Positions 1 to 5,891 of a stretch of DNA of 7,302 nucleotides are shown one piece after another. The notes beneath the pieces were generated by a model. It did not search any database, was not told the origin of the DNA, and was given only the letters and a program-made list of their open reading frames with translations. Origin of the DNA: Gemmatimonadota bacterium (GTDB taxonomy: Bacteria; Gemmatimonadota; Gemmatimonadetes; Longimicrobiales; Gaopeijiaceae); NCBI GenBank assembly GCA_030618065.1, contig JAUXEE010000091.1, positions 1 to 7,302 of the forward strand, in the 5' to 3' direction. Made by a program: the position numbers and the translations under genes. Each line of letters starts with the position of its first letter. Position 1 is the first letter of the stretch.

Positions 1-99
1 CGCGTCGCCTCAATGGCTCCGGGGCAGTACTTTGACGCCCCACAACTTCGATGGTTCGTGAGGAACGTGACTCCAGGAGGAGCTCGCAATGCCCCGTAA
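1..99 (+). other. Window edge; possible 3' end of an upstream gene
   Basis: Frame 1 is open from the first base to a TAA at 97-99. It would encode about 32 residues and overlap the M14 start codon at 89-91 by 11 bases. Short overlaps of this kind are common between co-transcribed genes, so this may be the tail of an upstream reading frame. The other two frames close at 33-35 and 59-61. I do not recognise the short peptide, and an open frame this short can occur by chance in GC-rich DNA. The stretch also holds the M14 ribosome binding site, AGGAGG at 75-80. Confidence 0.2.
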
Positions 100-1873
100 A
101 ATGCTCAGCAGCATCCTTCCGCTGCTCATCGCCGCCGTTCTCCCCACTCTTTCTTTGCTGGGAACGTCCCCACAACGGCTATCCGCTCAGGAGTGGCTCC
201 AGGCTCCGGCGGAAGCCCTGAATTACCAGGAGGGGGGCACCCTGTACGGGCCCCTCATGGAGTTCGTGTACGAGCTCGAGTCCCGGACCGAACTCATGAA
301 CGTGGTGAAGATCACCGAGACTCTCGGCGGCCGGGACGTGGTCCTCTGCGTCCTTTCCAACCCCCCCGTCTTTCAGCCCGCCGATCTGGCCTACTCAGAT
401 AAGCCGGTAGTGCTGATCGTGAACAACGTCCATGGGGGAGAAGTGGCGGGGAAGGACGCCGCCATGGAGATCATGCGGGACCTGGTCATGGGGGACCTCA
501 GGCCTCTCCTGGACGAAGTGGTGGTTCTGGTAGTGCCCACCGTCAACCCCGATGGAGCCGAGGTCCGGCGCCGGACCAACGACGAGGGCTTCGACATGAA
601 CCGGGACTACCTGAAACTGGAGTCCCAGGAGATCCAGGCCCTGGTCACAAAAATCCTCTACGAATGGCGGCCGGACATCCACGTGGACACCCATCACGGT
701 GGATCCACTCCTTACGTTCTCACATTCCAGACCAACATGAACCCCGCCGGAGATCCCAACCTCATGCGCATCGGGAACGAGGAGATCATCCCTCAGATCC
801 GGGCGGCTCTCCAGGCCGAGGACTACGACGGATTCTGGTACTCTGGCGCCCGGCAGATGGATGGCGGTGAGGTGGGATGGTCCCCCACATCGGTCGAGCC
901 AAGGAAACAGCACGTCTACTCCACACTGGCCAACATGATCGGATTCCTCTTCGAGACCCCCAGTGGAAGCCACCGGGTGGTGGACAATGGAACTCGGGTG
1001 GTAGAAGTCCCTGCGGAGGAACGCTACCAGCACCAGGTTCGTGGCGAGTACATCGGCCAGCGGGAGCTCATCAGATACGCCGCTGAGAACCCGGGGAAGG
1101 TCAGGGCTGCCGTGGCCCAGGCCCGGGCCGATGCCATCGCCCGGGGCAACGACGACTCGGACGACGACCAGTTCCCCATCGCTTACGAGCAGATGGAGAA
1201 GTTCCGGGAGCACTTCTGGTACCGGGCCGGAGGCCGGGGAGCCGGGGCCGACGCGACCTTCGAGCTTATCGAAGGTCCGATCCTCACCAAATGGGAGCCC
1301 ACGGAAACCGTCACCCGGCCCTGGGGATACCTCATCCCACCGAACCTCACGAAGGTGGTGCCCCTCCTGCTCCAGCACGACATCTCGGTAAAGAAGCTGA
1401 CGGAGCCAATCGAGTTGGAGGTAGAGACCTGGTATGCCACCGAAGTCACCCACGATCAGTATTTCCAGGCCCACTACCTGAAATCGTTGAAGGCCGAGAA
1501 GCGAACCGAAACCGTGACGCTGCCGGCAGGCTCCTTCTTCATACCCAGTGGCCAAGCCAGCTCCAACCTCATCAGTTACCTCATGGAGCCGGTGACCAAC
1601 GACAACCTGGTGACCTGGGGCTACCTGGATAACGTGGTGCAGGTTACGCCGTCCGAGGAGGAGGTCGCGGCCCAGCGAGCCGAGCTGGAAGCTCGCCTAG
1701 CGGCCATGTCGCCGGAGGATCGGAGCCAGATGGGCGCCCGCCTTGAGCGGCAACTGGAGCAGGCCGGCCGAGGCCGGCCCATCCCCATCTACCGGGTGAT
1801 GAAGAAGACAGGAATCCCCGGTATTCTGGTGCGGCCCTTCAACCAGTACGAGCCGAGAAGGTATATCCGGTAA
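89..1873 (+). CDS. Secreted M14-family zinc carboxypeptidase
   Basis: This is a 594-residue protein of the M14 metallocarboxypeptidase type, predicted to be exported and to remove C-terminal residues from peptides outside the cytoplasm. The start at 89 has a perfect AGGAGG 8 bases upstream. Residues 1-33 form a signal peptide (basic start, hydrophobic core, LSA just before the likely cut). The zinc site is visible as HGGE (H115, E118) and DTHH (third ligand most likely H202). NPDG at 153-156 and NRD at 171-173 fit the substrate-binding region, and E289 in FETPSG is the likely catalytic glutamate. An acidic loop (DDSDDD) lies at 355-360. After the catalytic domain, about 300 residues contain PWGYLIPP (411-418) and a segment ending in DNLVTWG (505-511), both typical of long bacterial M14 proteins; a charged helix follows at about 522-560. 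No catalytic residue is missing. True substrate is unknown. It is probably transcribed alone or as the last gene of its unit, since a terminator-like hairpin follows. Confidence 0.9.
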   Translation: MPRKMLSSILPLLIAAVLPTLSLLGTSPQRLSAQEWLQAPAEALNYQEGGTLYGPLMEFVYELESRTELMNVVKITETLGGRDVVLCVLSNPPVFQPADLAYSDKPVVLIVNNVHGGEVAGKDAAMEIMRDLVMGDLRPLLDEVVVLVVPTVNPDGAEVRRRTNDEGFDMNRDYLKLESQEIQALVTKILYEWRPDIHVDTHHGGSTPYVLTFQTNMNPAGDPNLMRIGNEEIIPQIRAALQAEDYDGFWYSGARQMDGGEVGWSPTSVEPRKQHVYSTLANMIGFLFETPSGSHRVVDNGTRVVEVPAEERYQHQVRGEYIGQRELIRYAAENPGKVRAAVAQARADAIARGNDDSDDDQFPIAYEQMEKFREHFWYRAGGRGAGADATFELIEGPILTKWEPTETVTRPWGYLIPPNLTKVVPLLLQHDISVKKLTEPIELEVETWYATEVTHDQYFQAHYLKSLKAEKRTETVTLPAGSFFIPSGQASSNLISYLMEPVTNDNLVTWGYLDNVVQVTPSEEEVAAQRAELEARLAAMSPEDRSQMGARLERQLEQAGRGRPIPIYRVMKKTGIPGILVRPFNQYEPRRYIR

Positions 1874-1913
1874 TCGGCTGGGTCTGAGGGAATCTCCCTG
1901 ACCGCTCCGATTA
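1871..1913 (+). other. Long imperfect hairpin at the end of the M14 gene
   Basis: TAATCGG at 1871-1877 is perfectly complementary to CCGATTA at 1907-1913. Inside, GGTC (1881-1884) pairs with GACC (1900-1903), and AGGGA (1887-1891) pairs with TCCCT (1895-1899) around a 3-base loop. That gives 16 pairs with one 3x3 internal loop and one 2-base bulge. The outer arm begins with the TAA stop codon of the M14 gene. No T-run follows, so it is not a standard terminator. It may protect the 3' end of the mRNA. CCGCT/AGCGG at 1902-1906/1913-1917 is a competing, shorter fold. Confidence 0.45.
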
Positions 1914-1942
1914 GCGGGCAGAATCAGGGGAAAGGAAAAGGA

Positions 1943-1973
1943 AGCGCCCCGGGGTGGTGAGCCACGGGGCGCT
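1943..1973. terminator. Bidirectional terminator-like hairpin between convergent genes
   Basis: AGCGCCCCG (1943-1951) and CGGGGCGCT (1965-1973) form a perfect 9-bp GC-rich stem. The stem can extend by TGG/CCA (1955-1957/1962-1964) past a 3-base bulge, leaving a 4-base loop. Pyrimidine-rich sequence follows on both strands: GTCTTCTTCT on the plus strand, and TTCCTTTTCCTTTCC on the minus strand. It lies between the stops of the M14 gene (1873) and the SGNH lipoprotein gene (1997), where a shared terminator is expected. The T-tracts are interrupted by C, so efficiency is uncertain. Confidence 0.7.
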
Positions 1974-1996
1974 GTCTTCTTCTGACCGACTTCCTC

Positions 1997-2851
1997 TCAC
2001 CCGCCCCCACCCCAGTCGATATTCCAGAGCTCCAGCTCCCCCAGGACGGTGGACGAAGCAACGTCCCTGAGGTCCGCGGCCAGCCCCTTCTCCACCTTCC
2101 AGTTGTAGCTCACACCCGATGAGCTTTCCACGAAAATCGTCGAGAAGAAGGTGGCTGCCGCCAGATAGGAGCCGGCCTGGCTGGCGTGGTTCCAGTCGGT
2201 GTCGTGAAGGAAGTGCGGCCCCTGATTCCATTCTGTGAGGACCTCATAGAAAGCCATCCCTACCGGGGCCACGACAAGTCCCAACTCGTCGGACCATTCC
2301 AGGACCTTCTCCCGAATATCCAGCTGCATCTCCTCATAGCTTTCGGTCCGTCCCTCCACCCAGAGCATTCCATCCTCGAAGGCCCAGGGCATCATGTAGA
2401 CGACCTGGGTTCCAGGAGAGTCTTCGGTGGCCTTTCGATGAAGCTCCTTCAGAGCTGGGTAGGCGGGATGCTCGGCTCCCCTCGGGTAGGCAACGTTGTG
2501 GGCGCCCCCCTGCAAAACCACGAAGTCCCAATCCCGCTGCCGGATCACGTAGGTAGCTGCCGAGCTGGATGCGAAAAAGGCCAAGGGCTGCCCCAGATAG
2601 GTATGGGCCTTCACGAAGACGTCGTGCCCGGCTTTCCTGGACAACTCCTGGAATCGCTGAGGAACGTCGTTGAATTCGAGGTAACTGCTCCCAATGAAGA
2701 GGACGGTGATCTCGCCGGGTTTCGGCTCCCTTTGGGGGTCATCGCCCAGGTCTATGATGCCGCAGGCCAATGTGAGAGGCAGCAGGAGCAGGGTGCAGAG
2801 GATTCCGGAAAGGGTGGAGGTTCGTCCTGGACGATGGCACCTTCGAGACAT
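1997..2851 (-). CDS. SGNH/GDSL-hydrolase-like lipoprotein
   Basis: This 284-residue protein looks like an SGNH-fold hydrolase (esterase or acetylhydrolase type) anchored to a membrane by lipid. The N-terminus has basic residues, a hydrophobic stretch (about 16-29) and TLAC with C30 as the likely lipidated cysteine; a Thr at -3 makes the lipobox slightly atypical. Block I is LFIGSSYLEFND (51-62), corresponding to the usual FIGNSYT-FND pattern, so S56 is the probable nucleophile. G87 and the LQGG segment (113-116) sit where the oxyanion-hole blocks are expected. DTDWNHAS (217-224) gives the D219-x-x-H222 pair that completes the triad. The start is supported by AGGAAAGGA ending 10 bases upstream. 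The protein ends in four glycines. It converges on the M14 gene and diverges from guaD. The substrate is unknown; carbohydrate or lipid esters are the family norm. Confidence 0.75.
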   Translation of the reverse strand: MSRRCHRPGRTSTLSGILCTLLLLPLTLACGIIDLGDDPQREPKPGEITVLFIGSSYLEFNDVPQRFQELSRKAGHDVFVKAHTYLGQPLAFFASSSAATYVIRQRDWDFVVLQGGAHNVAYPRGAEHPAYPALKELHRKATEDSPGTQVVYMMPWAFEDGMLWVEGRTESYEEMQLDIREKVLEWSDELGLVVAPVGMAFYEVLTEWNQGPHFLHDTDWNHASQAGSYLAAATFFSTIFVESSSGVSYNWKVEKGLAADLRDVASSTVLGELELWNIDWGGGG

Positions 2852-3072
2852 TCGGCCGTAGTCCTTTCCTGAATCTGGTCAGCCTTCGAGTCATTCCCAC
2901 GAACAATGTGATGTAGGCATATACGCTCCCCGGAGCCAGAAGCTTTCCGCCCCCCAACCCCAGTCTCCCATCGGGAAGCTGGAAAAGAAGGGCCGGCACC
3001 AGCATCATGAAGGGGTAGCCGGTTCCGAAAGAGGTCCTGAGAATACGCAGAAGAGGCCCTGAGAAGACGCTC
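2852..3072. promoter_or_regulatory. Divergent intergenic region between SGNH lipoprotein and guaD genes
   Basis: These 221 bases separate two divergent starts, so promoters for both genes should lie here. I see no convincing -35/-10 pair and no clear operator palindrome. The SGNH gene has a good ribosome binding site at its edge (AGGAAAGGA on the minus strand, complement of 2862-2870). The guaD side has only a weak GAGAAG at 3061-3066. A minus-strand reading frame crosses the whole gap; it is discussed as a finding rather than called as a gene. Confidence 0.4.
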
Positions 3073-3543
3073 ATGAACGACCTGACATTCCTGCGGCAGG
3101 CCATCCAACTGGCGAGAGAATACTCCAGGACGGGCAAGGGCGGGCCTTTCGGCGCGGTGGTGGTCCGTGAAGGAGAGGTGGTGGGGCTGGGGCGGAATCA
3201 GGTGGTGGAGGCTCTAGATCCCACCGCCCACGCCGAGGTCCTCGCCATCAGGGATGCCGCCAGGCGGTTGGGGACCCACCTTCTGGACGACTGCGCGATC
3301 TATTGCAGTTGCGAACCCTGCCCCATGTGTCTCTCAGCCATATACTGGGCCCGCATCCCCAGAGTTGTCTTCGCCGGCAAAGGAGAGGACGCCAAAGCAG
3401 CCGGCTTCGACGATACCCTCATCGCCCAGGAGTTGGCGTTCGGATGGAAAGACCGCGCCCTTCAGGGTGACCAAGCCCTTGGAGAAGAGGGGAAGAAGGT
3501 GCTGGAGGAGTGGGCCCGGGATCCGGACCGAGTGGAGTACTGA
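3073..3543 (+). CDS. guaD: Guanine deaminase (cytidine-deaminase fold)
   Basis: This 156-residue zinc enzyme should convert guanine to xanthine and ammonia in the cytoplasm, feeding purine salvage or breakdown. It has the cytidine-deaminase signature HAE (H53, catalytic E55) and PCPMC (zinc ligands C83 and C86). The length, the numbering of these residues and flanking blocks such as GGPFGAVVV (23-31), RNQV (41-44), PCPMCLSAIYWAR (82-94) and AGFDD (110-114) match my recollection of Bacillus subtilis GuaD. So does the C-terminal tyrosine Y156, which in that enzyme lies on a domain-swapped tail reaching the neighbouring active site. N42 and D114, which bind guanine in that structure, are both present. 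The matching length supports the ATG at 3073; its ribosome binding site is weak (GAGAAG, 6 bases upstream). tRNA adenosine deaminase (TadA) is the main alternative, but the AGFDD block and the Tyr tail argue against it. No other purine genes are in view. Confidence 0.9.
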   Translation: MNDLTFLRQAIQLAREYSRTGKGGPFGAVVVREGEVVGLGRNQVVEALDPTAHAEVLAIRDAARRLGTHLLDDCAIYCSCEPCPMCLSAIYWARIPRVVFAGKGEDAKAAGFDDTLIAQELAFGWKDRALQGDQALGEEGKKVLEEWARDPDRVEY

Positions 3544-3547
3544 GACC

Positions 3548-4267
3548 CTACCGAATCAGTTCGGCCTCCGACTCCCACCATTCCAGGGCCCCTTCCCCTC
3601 TCAGAGATCTCACTCGCTCCTTCCACTTCAATTTCCGGAGAAGGACCAACTGGAGAGAACCGGGACCCACCTCCAGGCCCTTGATCCAGATGTAGTGAAT
3701 ATCCCCCAGAGCGTCGGGTCGGGGCACCCGTTTCGGAGCGCCATGCCATGAGAACTCGATGACCTCCGCGACTTCGAAGGCCTCCGGATCCCACCTCTGT
3801 TCCAGAAAAAAGTCGTACTCCACCTGGAATAGCCCTGGAGCCACCTCCACCCCTGCCTGGTAGTAGAGGGGATCGAAATCCCCTCCTTCCGCCCGGCAAT
3901 AGGCCTCCTCCATGGCGTAATCCACCCCCTCCAACGCATCCTCGTTGGCCAAGCTCTCCAGGTGATGTCTCAGCTCGTGGGTGAGTGTTTCCCAGAGCTC
4001 CCCTTCCCAGTCAAAGTCCGGATCCGCCTTGGACAGGGCTTGGAAAGAGCCATGATAGAGGGCCACCACAGACCGGAGCGTCTCGGGCCCGGTCCATCCC
4101 GAGGGATAGGCCTCGGAAAGGCACTGCCCGAGAGTAAAGACGCCAGGGAGGGTGGGATGGGGGAGGGATTCAGGCCGGACGGTCAGGCCGTCCACGCCCT
4201 CCCGGAATTCCTCTGGAATGGTCTCGAACGCTTCGTGAGCCAGACGATAGAAGGTATCGAAGTCCAT
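3548..4267 (-). CDS. Zincin-like metallopeptidase with extra C-terminal region
   Basis: This is a 239-residue protein. Residues 1-112 resemble the small 'zincin-like' family (Pfam Zincin_1, formerly DUF1025): an N-terminal helix FYRLAHEAFETIPEEF (6-21), a VALYHGSF strand (68-75) and the metal motif HELRHH (97-102, HExxH with E98 catalytic). An acidic NED at 108-110 is placed to supply the third metal ligand. Family members are normally about 110-140 residues; here about 100 more residues follow (140-239), rich in aromatic and acidic residues and probably beta-stranded. I do not recognise that part. There is no signal peptide, so it is cytoplasmic. The frame stays open upstream to 4579, but that stretch overlaps the transporter gene, and the N-terminal helix begins right after the ATG at 4267. 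It lies 23 bases downstream of the transporter gene and is likely co-transcribed with it. Its stop is 4 bases from that of convergent guaD. Biological role unknown. Confidence 0.75.
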   Translation of the reverse strand: MDFDTFYRLAHEAFETIPEEFREGVDGLTVRPESLPHPTLPGVFTLGQCLSEAYPSGWTGPETLRSVVALYHGSFQALSKADPDFDWEGELWETLTHELRHHLESLANEDALEGVDYAMEEAYCRAEGGDFDPLYYQAGVEVAPGLFQVEYDFFLEQRWDPEAFEVAEVIEFSWHGAPKRVPRPDALGDIHYIWIKGLEVGPGSLQLVLLRKLKWKERVRSLRGEGALEWWESEAELIR

Positions 4268-4283
4268 GGGGGTATGGGCCCCC
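4268..4283 (-). promoter_or_regulatory. Hairpin touching the zincin start codon
   Basis: On the minus strand, five G and five C bases flank a 6-base loop (plus-strand GGGGG 4268-4272, CCCCC 4279-4283) and end exactly at the ATG of the zincin gene. The only purine run that could bind the ribosome is the GGGGG arm itself, so folding would hide it. With the transporter stop only 23 bases upstream of the ATG, this arrangement suggests translation coupled to the transporter gene. Confidence 0.4.
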
Positions 4284-4290
4284 GCTGTAC

Positions 4291-5757
4291 TCAGCCGATC
4301 CCTGAAAGGGGGTCGGACTCTCCACCCAGAGACCTCCTCACCAGGAACCGGTTCACTCCAAGGAGGACCGCGAGAACGACGGCCCACTGGATCAGGGTCG
4401 TGCCGATGTTCGCCGTCGAGAAGAGAGTCAGGTTGGCGGCCCAGCCCTCCCCCGCCACCTGGACGAACCACCAGGCGATGAGGACCACGGCCTCCACCAC
4501 CACCAGACGAATGGCCCAGTCCCACCAGGCCCCGATATGGATATCCGAATACCCGGTGTTGATGAACTTCTCTCGCCAATCAGTGACCCCGTATCGGAGA
4601 ACGGCCACGGCAAAGAAGAAGCCGGAGAGCATGAGGCCCACGCCCCACACGAAATCCTGATTCTGAAAAACGGCCATGTTCAGAGCGCTGGGAACTCCGC
4701 AGAGAAGCCCGGTCACCCCGACGATCCCGATAGCCCGGCCTCGGGTGAGGCCCATGTCCTGGAGAACGCGGCTGGCGAGCTCGATCATGGAGACGAGGCT
4801 CGTCCAGGCTGCAAACACGAGGGCCAAGAAGAAAACGGCCATGAAGAACTGACCCCAGGGGATCTGGGCGAAGAGCTGGGGCACCCAGATGAAGGTCAGT
4901 CCTTCATTCCCGGCTCCAACGATCACGTCGGCGGCCTCAGGCATGATGGAAAAGACCGTGCACAACACCATGATCCCGGCCAGGAGGGACATGGAGTTAT
5001 TGCCGAAGCCGATAACGAAGGCGTTCAGCGCCGTATCCTCACGTTTTCGCATGTAGACCGCATAGGTCAAAGCCAGGCCCCACCCGGCCCCCGTATCCCA
5101 GGCGTTCTGAGTCAGGGCCTCCAGCCAGATCCTGTAGTTGGCCAGGTCTGCCCAATGCGGAGTAAAAAGGAAAGCCAGTCCTCGGCTTGCTCCTGGTAGG
5201 GTGAGGGCCTTGATGGCCAAGACGACGACCATGATGATGAGGCTGGGAATGAGGATCTTGGCTGCCGTCTCAATCCCTTTGACTCCCCGGGAAACCACAA
5301 AGACTCCCAGGGCCATGGCTATGAGGTGGGTGAAGAGAGCCGAGTTCGTGCCGGCAAACCCCTCCCAAAAAGCTCCGGGGACTTCCGTGGGAATCTCGCG
5401 GGTGAGGGTGGCCCAAAAGAAGCGGATGGTCCATCCCATGACTACGCTGTAATAGAACATGATGGCCGTGGCGGTCCACGCCACCCAGGCCCCCATCCAC
5501 CCGAATTTCCCTCCACTGGTCTTGGCGAAGGCCCCCACGGTCCCCTTTCGGGTCCCCTTCCCCATCCCGAATTCCAGAATCAGGAGAGGCACCGACCAGA
5601 GGAGGAGGAAAACGGCCCAAGCCACCAGGAAGGAGCCCCCGCCGTTCGAAGCGGCGATGCGTGGAAACCGCCAGATATTCCCCGTCCCCACCGCCATGCC
5701 CAGCATGGCAAGGAGCATCCCCCAGCGAGAGCTGAAGACCTCGGACTTGGACGCCAC
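4291..5757 (-). CDS. Sodium-dependent symporter, NSS/SNF family (LeuT-like)
   Basis: This 488-residue inner-membrane protein with about 12 membrane helices is a neurotransmitter:sodium symporter homologue, expected to import an amino acid or related amine with sodium. Start: GTG at 5757 with AGGAGG 6 bases upstream. TM1 carries GMAVGTGNIWRFP (20-32), numbered as in LeuT, with G20, A22, V23 and N27 at sodium-ligand positions. NGGGSF (38-43) and the gate residues R30, Y103 and D368 are kept. TM8 FAAWTS (315-320) supplies the sodium-2 residues A316, T319 and S320; N253 in TM7 matches the sodium-1 Asn. Unusually, D221 in TM6 (AWDTGAGWG) replaces LeuT Thr254, and S257 replaces LeuT Glu290. Length and topology look complete. 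Substrate cannot be read from sequence. It is preceded by a structured 134-base leader and followed 23 bases later by the zincin gene. Confidence 0.93.
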   Translation of the reverse strand: MASKSEVFSSRWGMLLAMLGMAVGTGNIWRFPRIAASNGGGSFLVAWAVFLLLWSVPLLILEFGMGKGTRKGTVGAFAKTSGGKFGWMGAWVAWTATAIMFYYSVVMGWTIRFFWATLTREIPTEVPGAFWEGFAGTNSALFTHLIAMALGVFVVSRGVKGIETAAKILIPSLIIMVVVLAIKALTLPGASRGLAFLFTPHWADLANYRIWLEALTQNAWDTGAGWGLALTYAVYMRKREDTALNAFVIGFGNNSMSLLAGIMVLCTVFSIMPEAADVIVGAGNEGLTFIWVPQLFAQIPWGQFFMAVFFLALVFAAWTSLVSMIELASRVLQDMGLTRGRAIGIVGVTGLLCGVPSALNMAVFQNQDFVWGVGLMLSGFFFAVAVLRYGVTDWREKFINTGYSDIHIGAWWDWAIRLVVVEAVVLIAWWFVQVAGEGWAANLTLFSTANIGTTLIQWAVVLAVLLGVNRFLVRRSLGGESDPLSGIG

Positions 5758-5763
5758 CTGCTG

Positions 5764-5769
5764 CCTCCT
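5764..5769 (-). promoter_or_regulatory. Ribosome binding site that fixes the GTG start of the symporter
   Basis: The minus strand reads AGGAGG here (plus-strand CCTCCT), 6 bases before the GTG at 5757-5755. The first conserved helix of the family begins about 10 residues in, and no in-frame ATG is better placed, so this site decides a GTG start. Confidence 0.8.
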
Positions 5770-5784
5770 GGCTTGAGAGGACTG

Positions 5785-5827
5785 ATCCTGGAAGGCAGGA
5801 TAGTGCCCACCCGGACCCCGGTGGGCA
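5785..5827 (-). promoter_or_regulatory. Two tandem hairpins in the symporter leader
   Basis: In the 134-base gap before the symporter there are two perfect inverted repeats 2 bases apart. The first on the minus strand is TGCCCACC/GGTGGGCA (5827-5820 with 5811-5804; 8 bp, 8-base loop). The second is ATCCTG/CAGGAT (5801-5796 with 5790-5785; 6 bp, 5-base loop). No T-run follows the first, so a simple terminator is unlikely. CTGCCT within the second hairpin (5798-5793) can instead pair with AGGCAG (5766-5761), which overlaps the ribosome binding site. The rest of the gap (5828-5891) shows no clear terminator or promoter. Confidence 0.45.
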
Positions 5828-5891
5828 AGTCGGGACCATCTGTTTGCCCCCTGCCTTCACCCAGAGCCCGGACGGCGGAGGGAGCTTCCCG

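Noticed and set aside
395..1555. A 386-residue open frame on the minus strand inside the M14 gene
   Set aside because: It lies opposite a gene with clear catalytic motifs, shows no recognisable domain, and long antisense frames are common in GC-rich coding DNA.
1762..1779. Two copies of GGCCGGCC separated by GA near the end of the M14 gene
   Set aside because: They are explained by codons for an Ala-Gly-Arg-Gly-Arg-Pro stretch in GC-rich DNA; no flanking repeat or mobile feature is present.
3073..3543. Assignment of the deaminase as tRNA adenosine deaminase (TadA)
   Set aside because: The AGFDD block, N42 and the C-terminal Tyr156 follow guanine deaminase, and the residue numbering agrees with that enzyme.
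4268..4579. An in-frame extension of the zincin gene by 104 residues upstream
   Set aside because: It overlaps the symporter gene and reads as glycine/arginine-rich low-complexity sequence, while the family N-terminus begins at the ATG at 4267.
4537..5199. A 220-residue plus-strand frame opposite the symporter
   Set aside because: It is a His/Glu/Gly-rich antisense shadow of a membrane protein gene with no recognisable domain.
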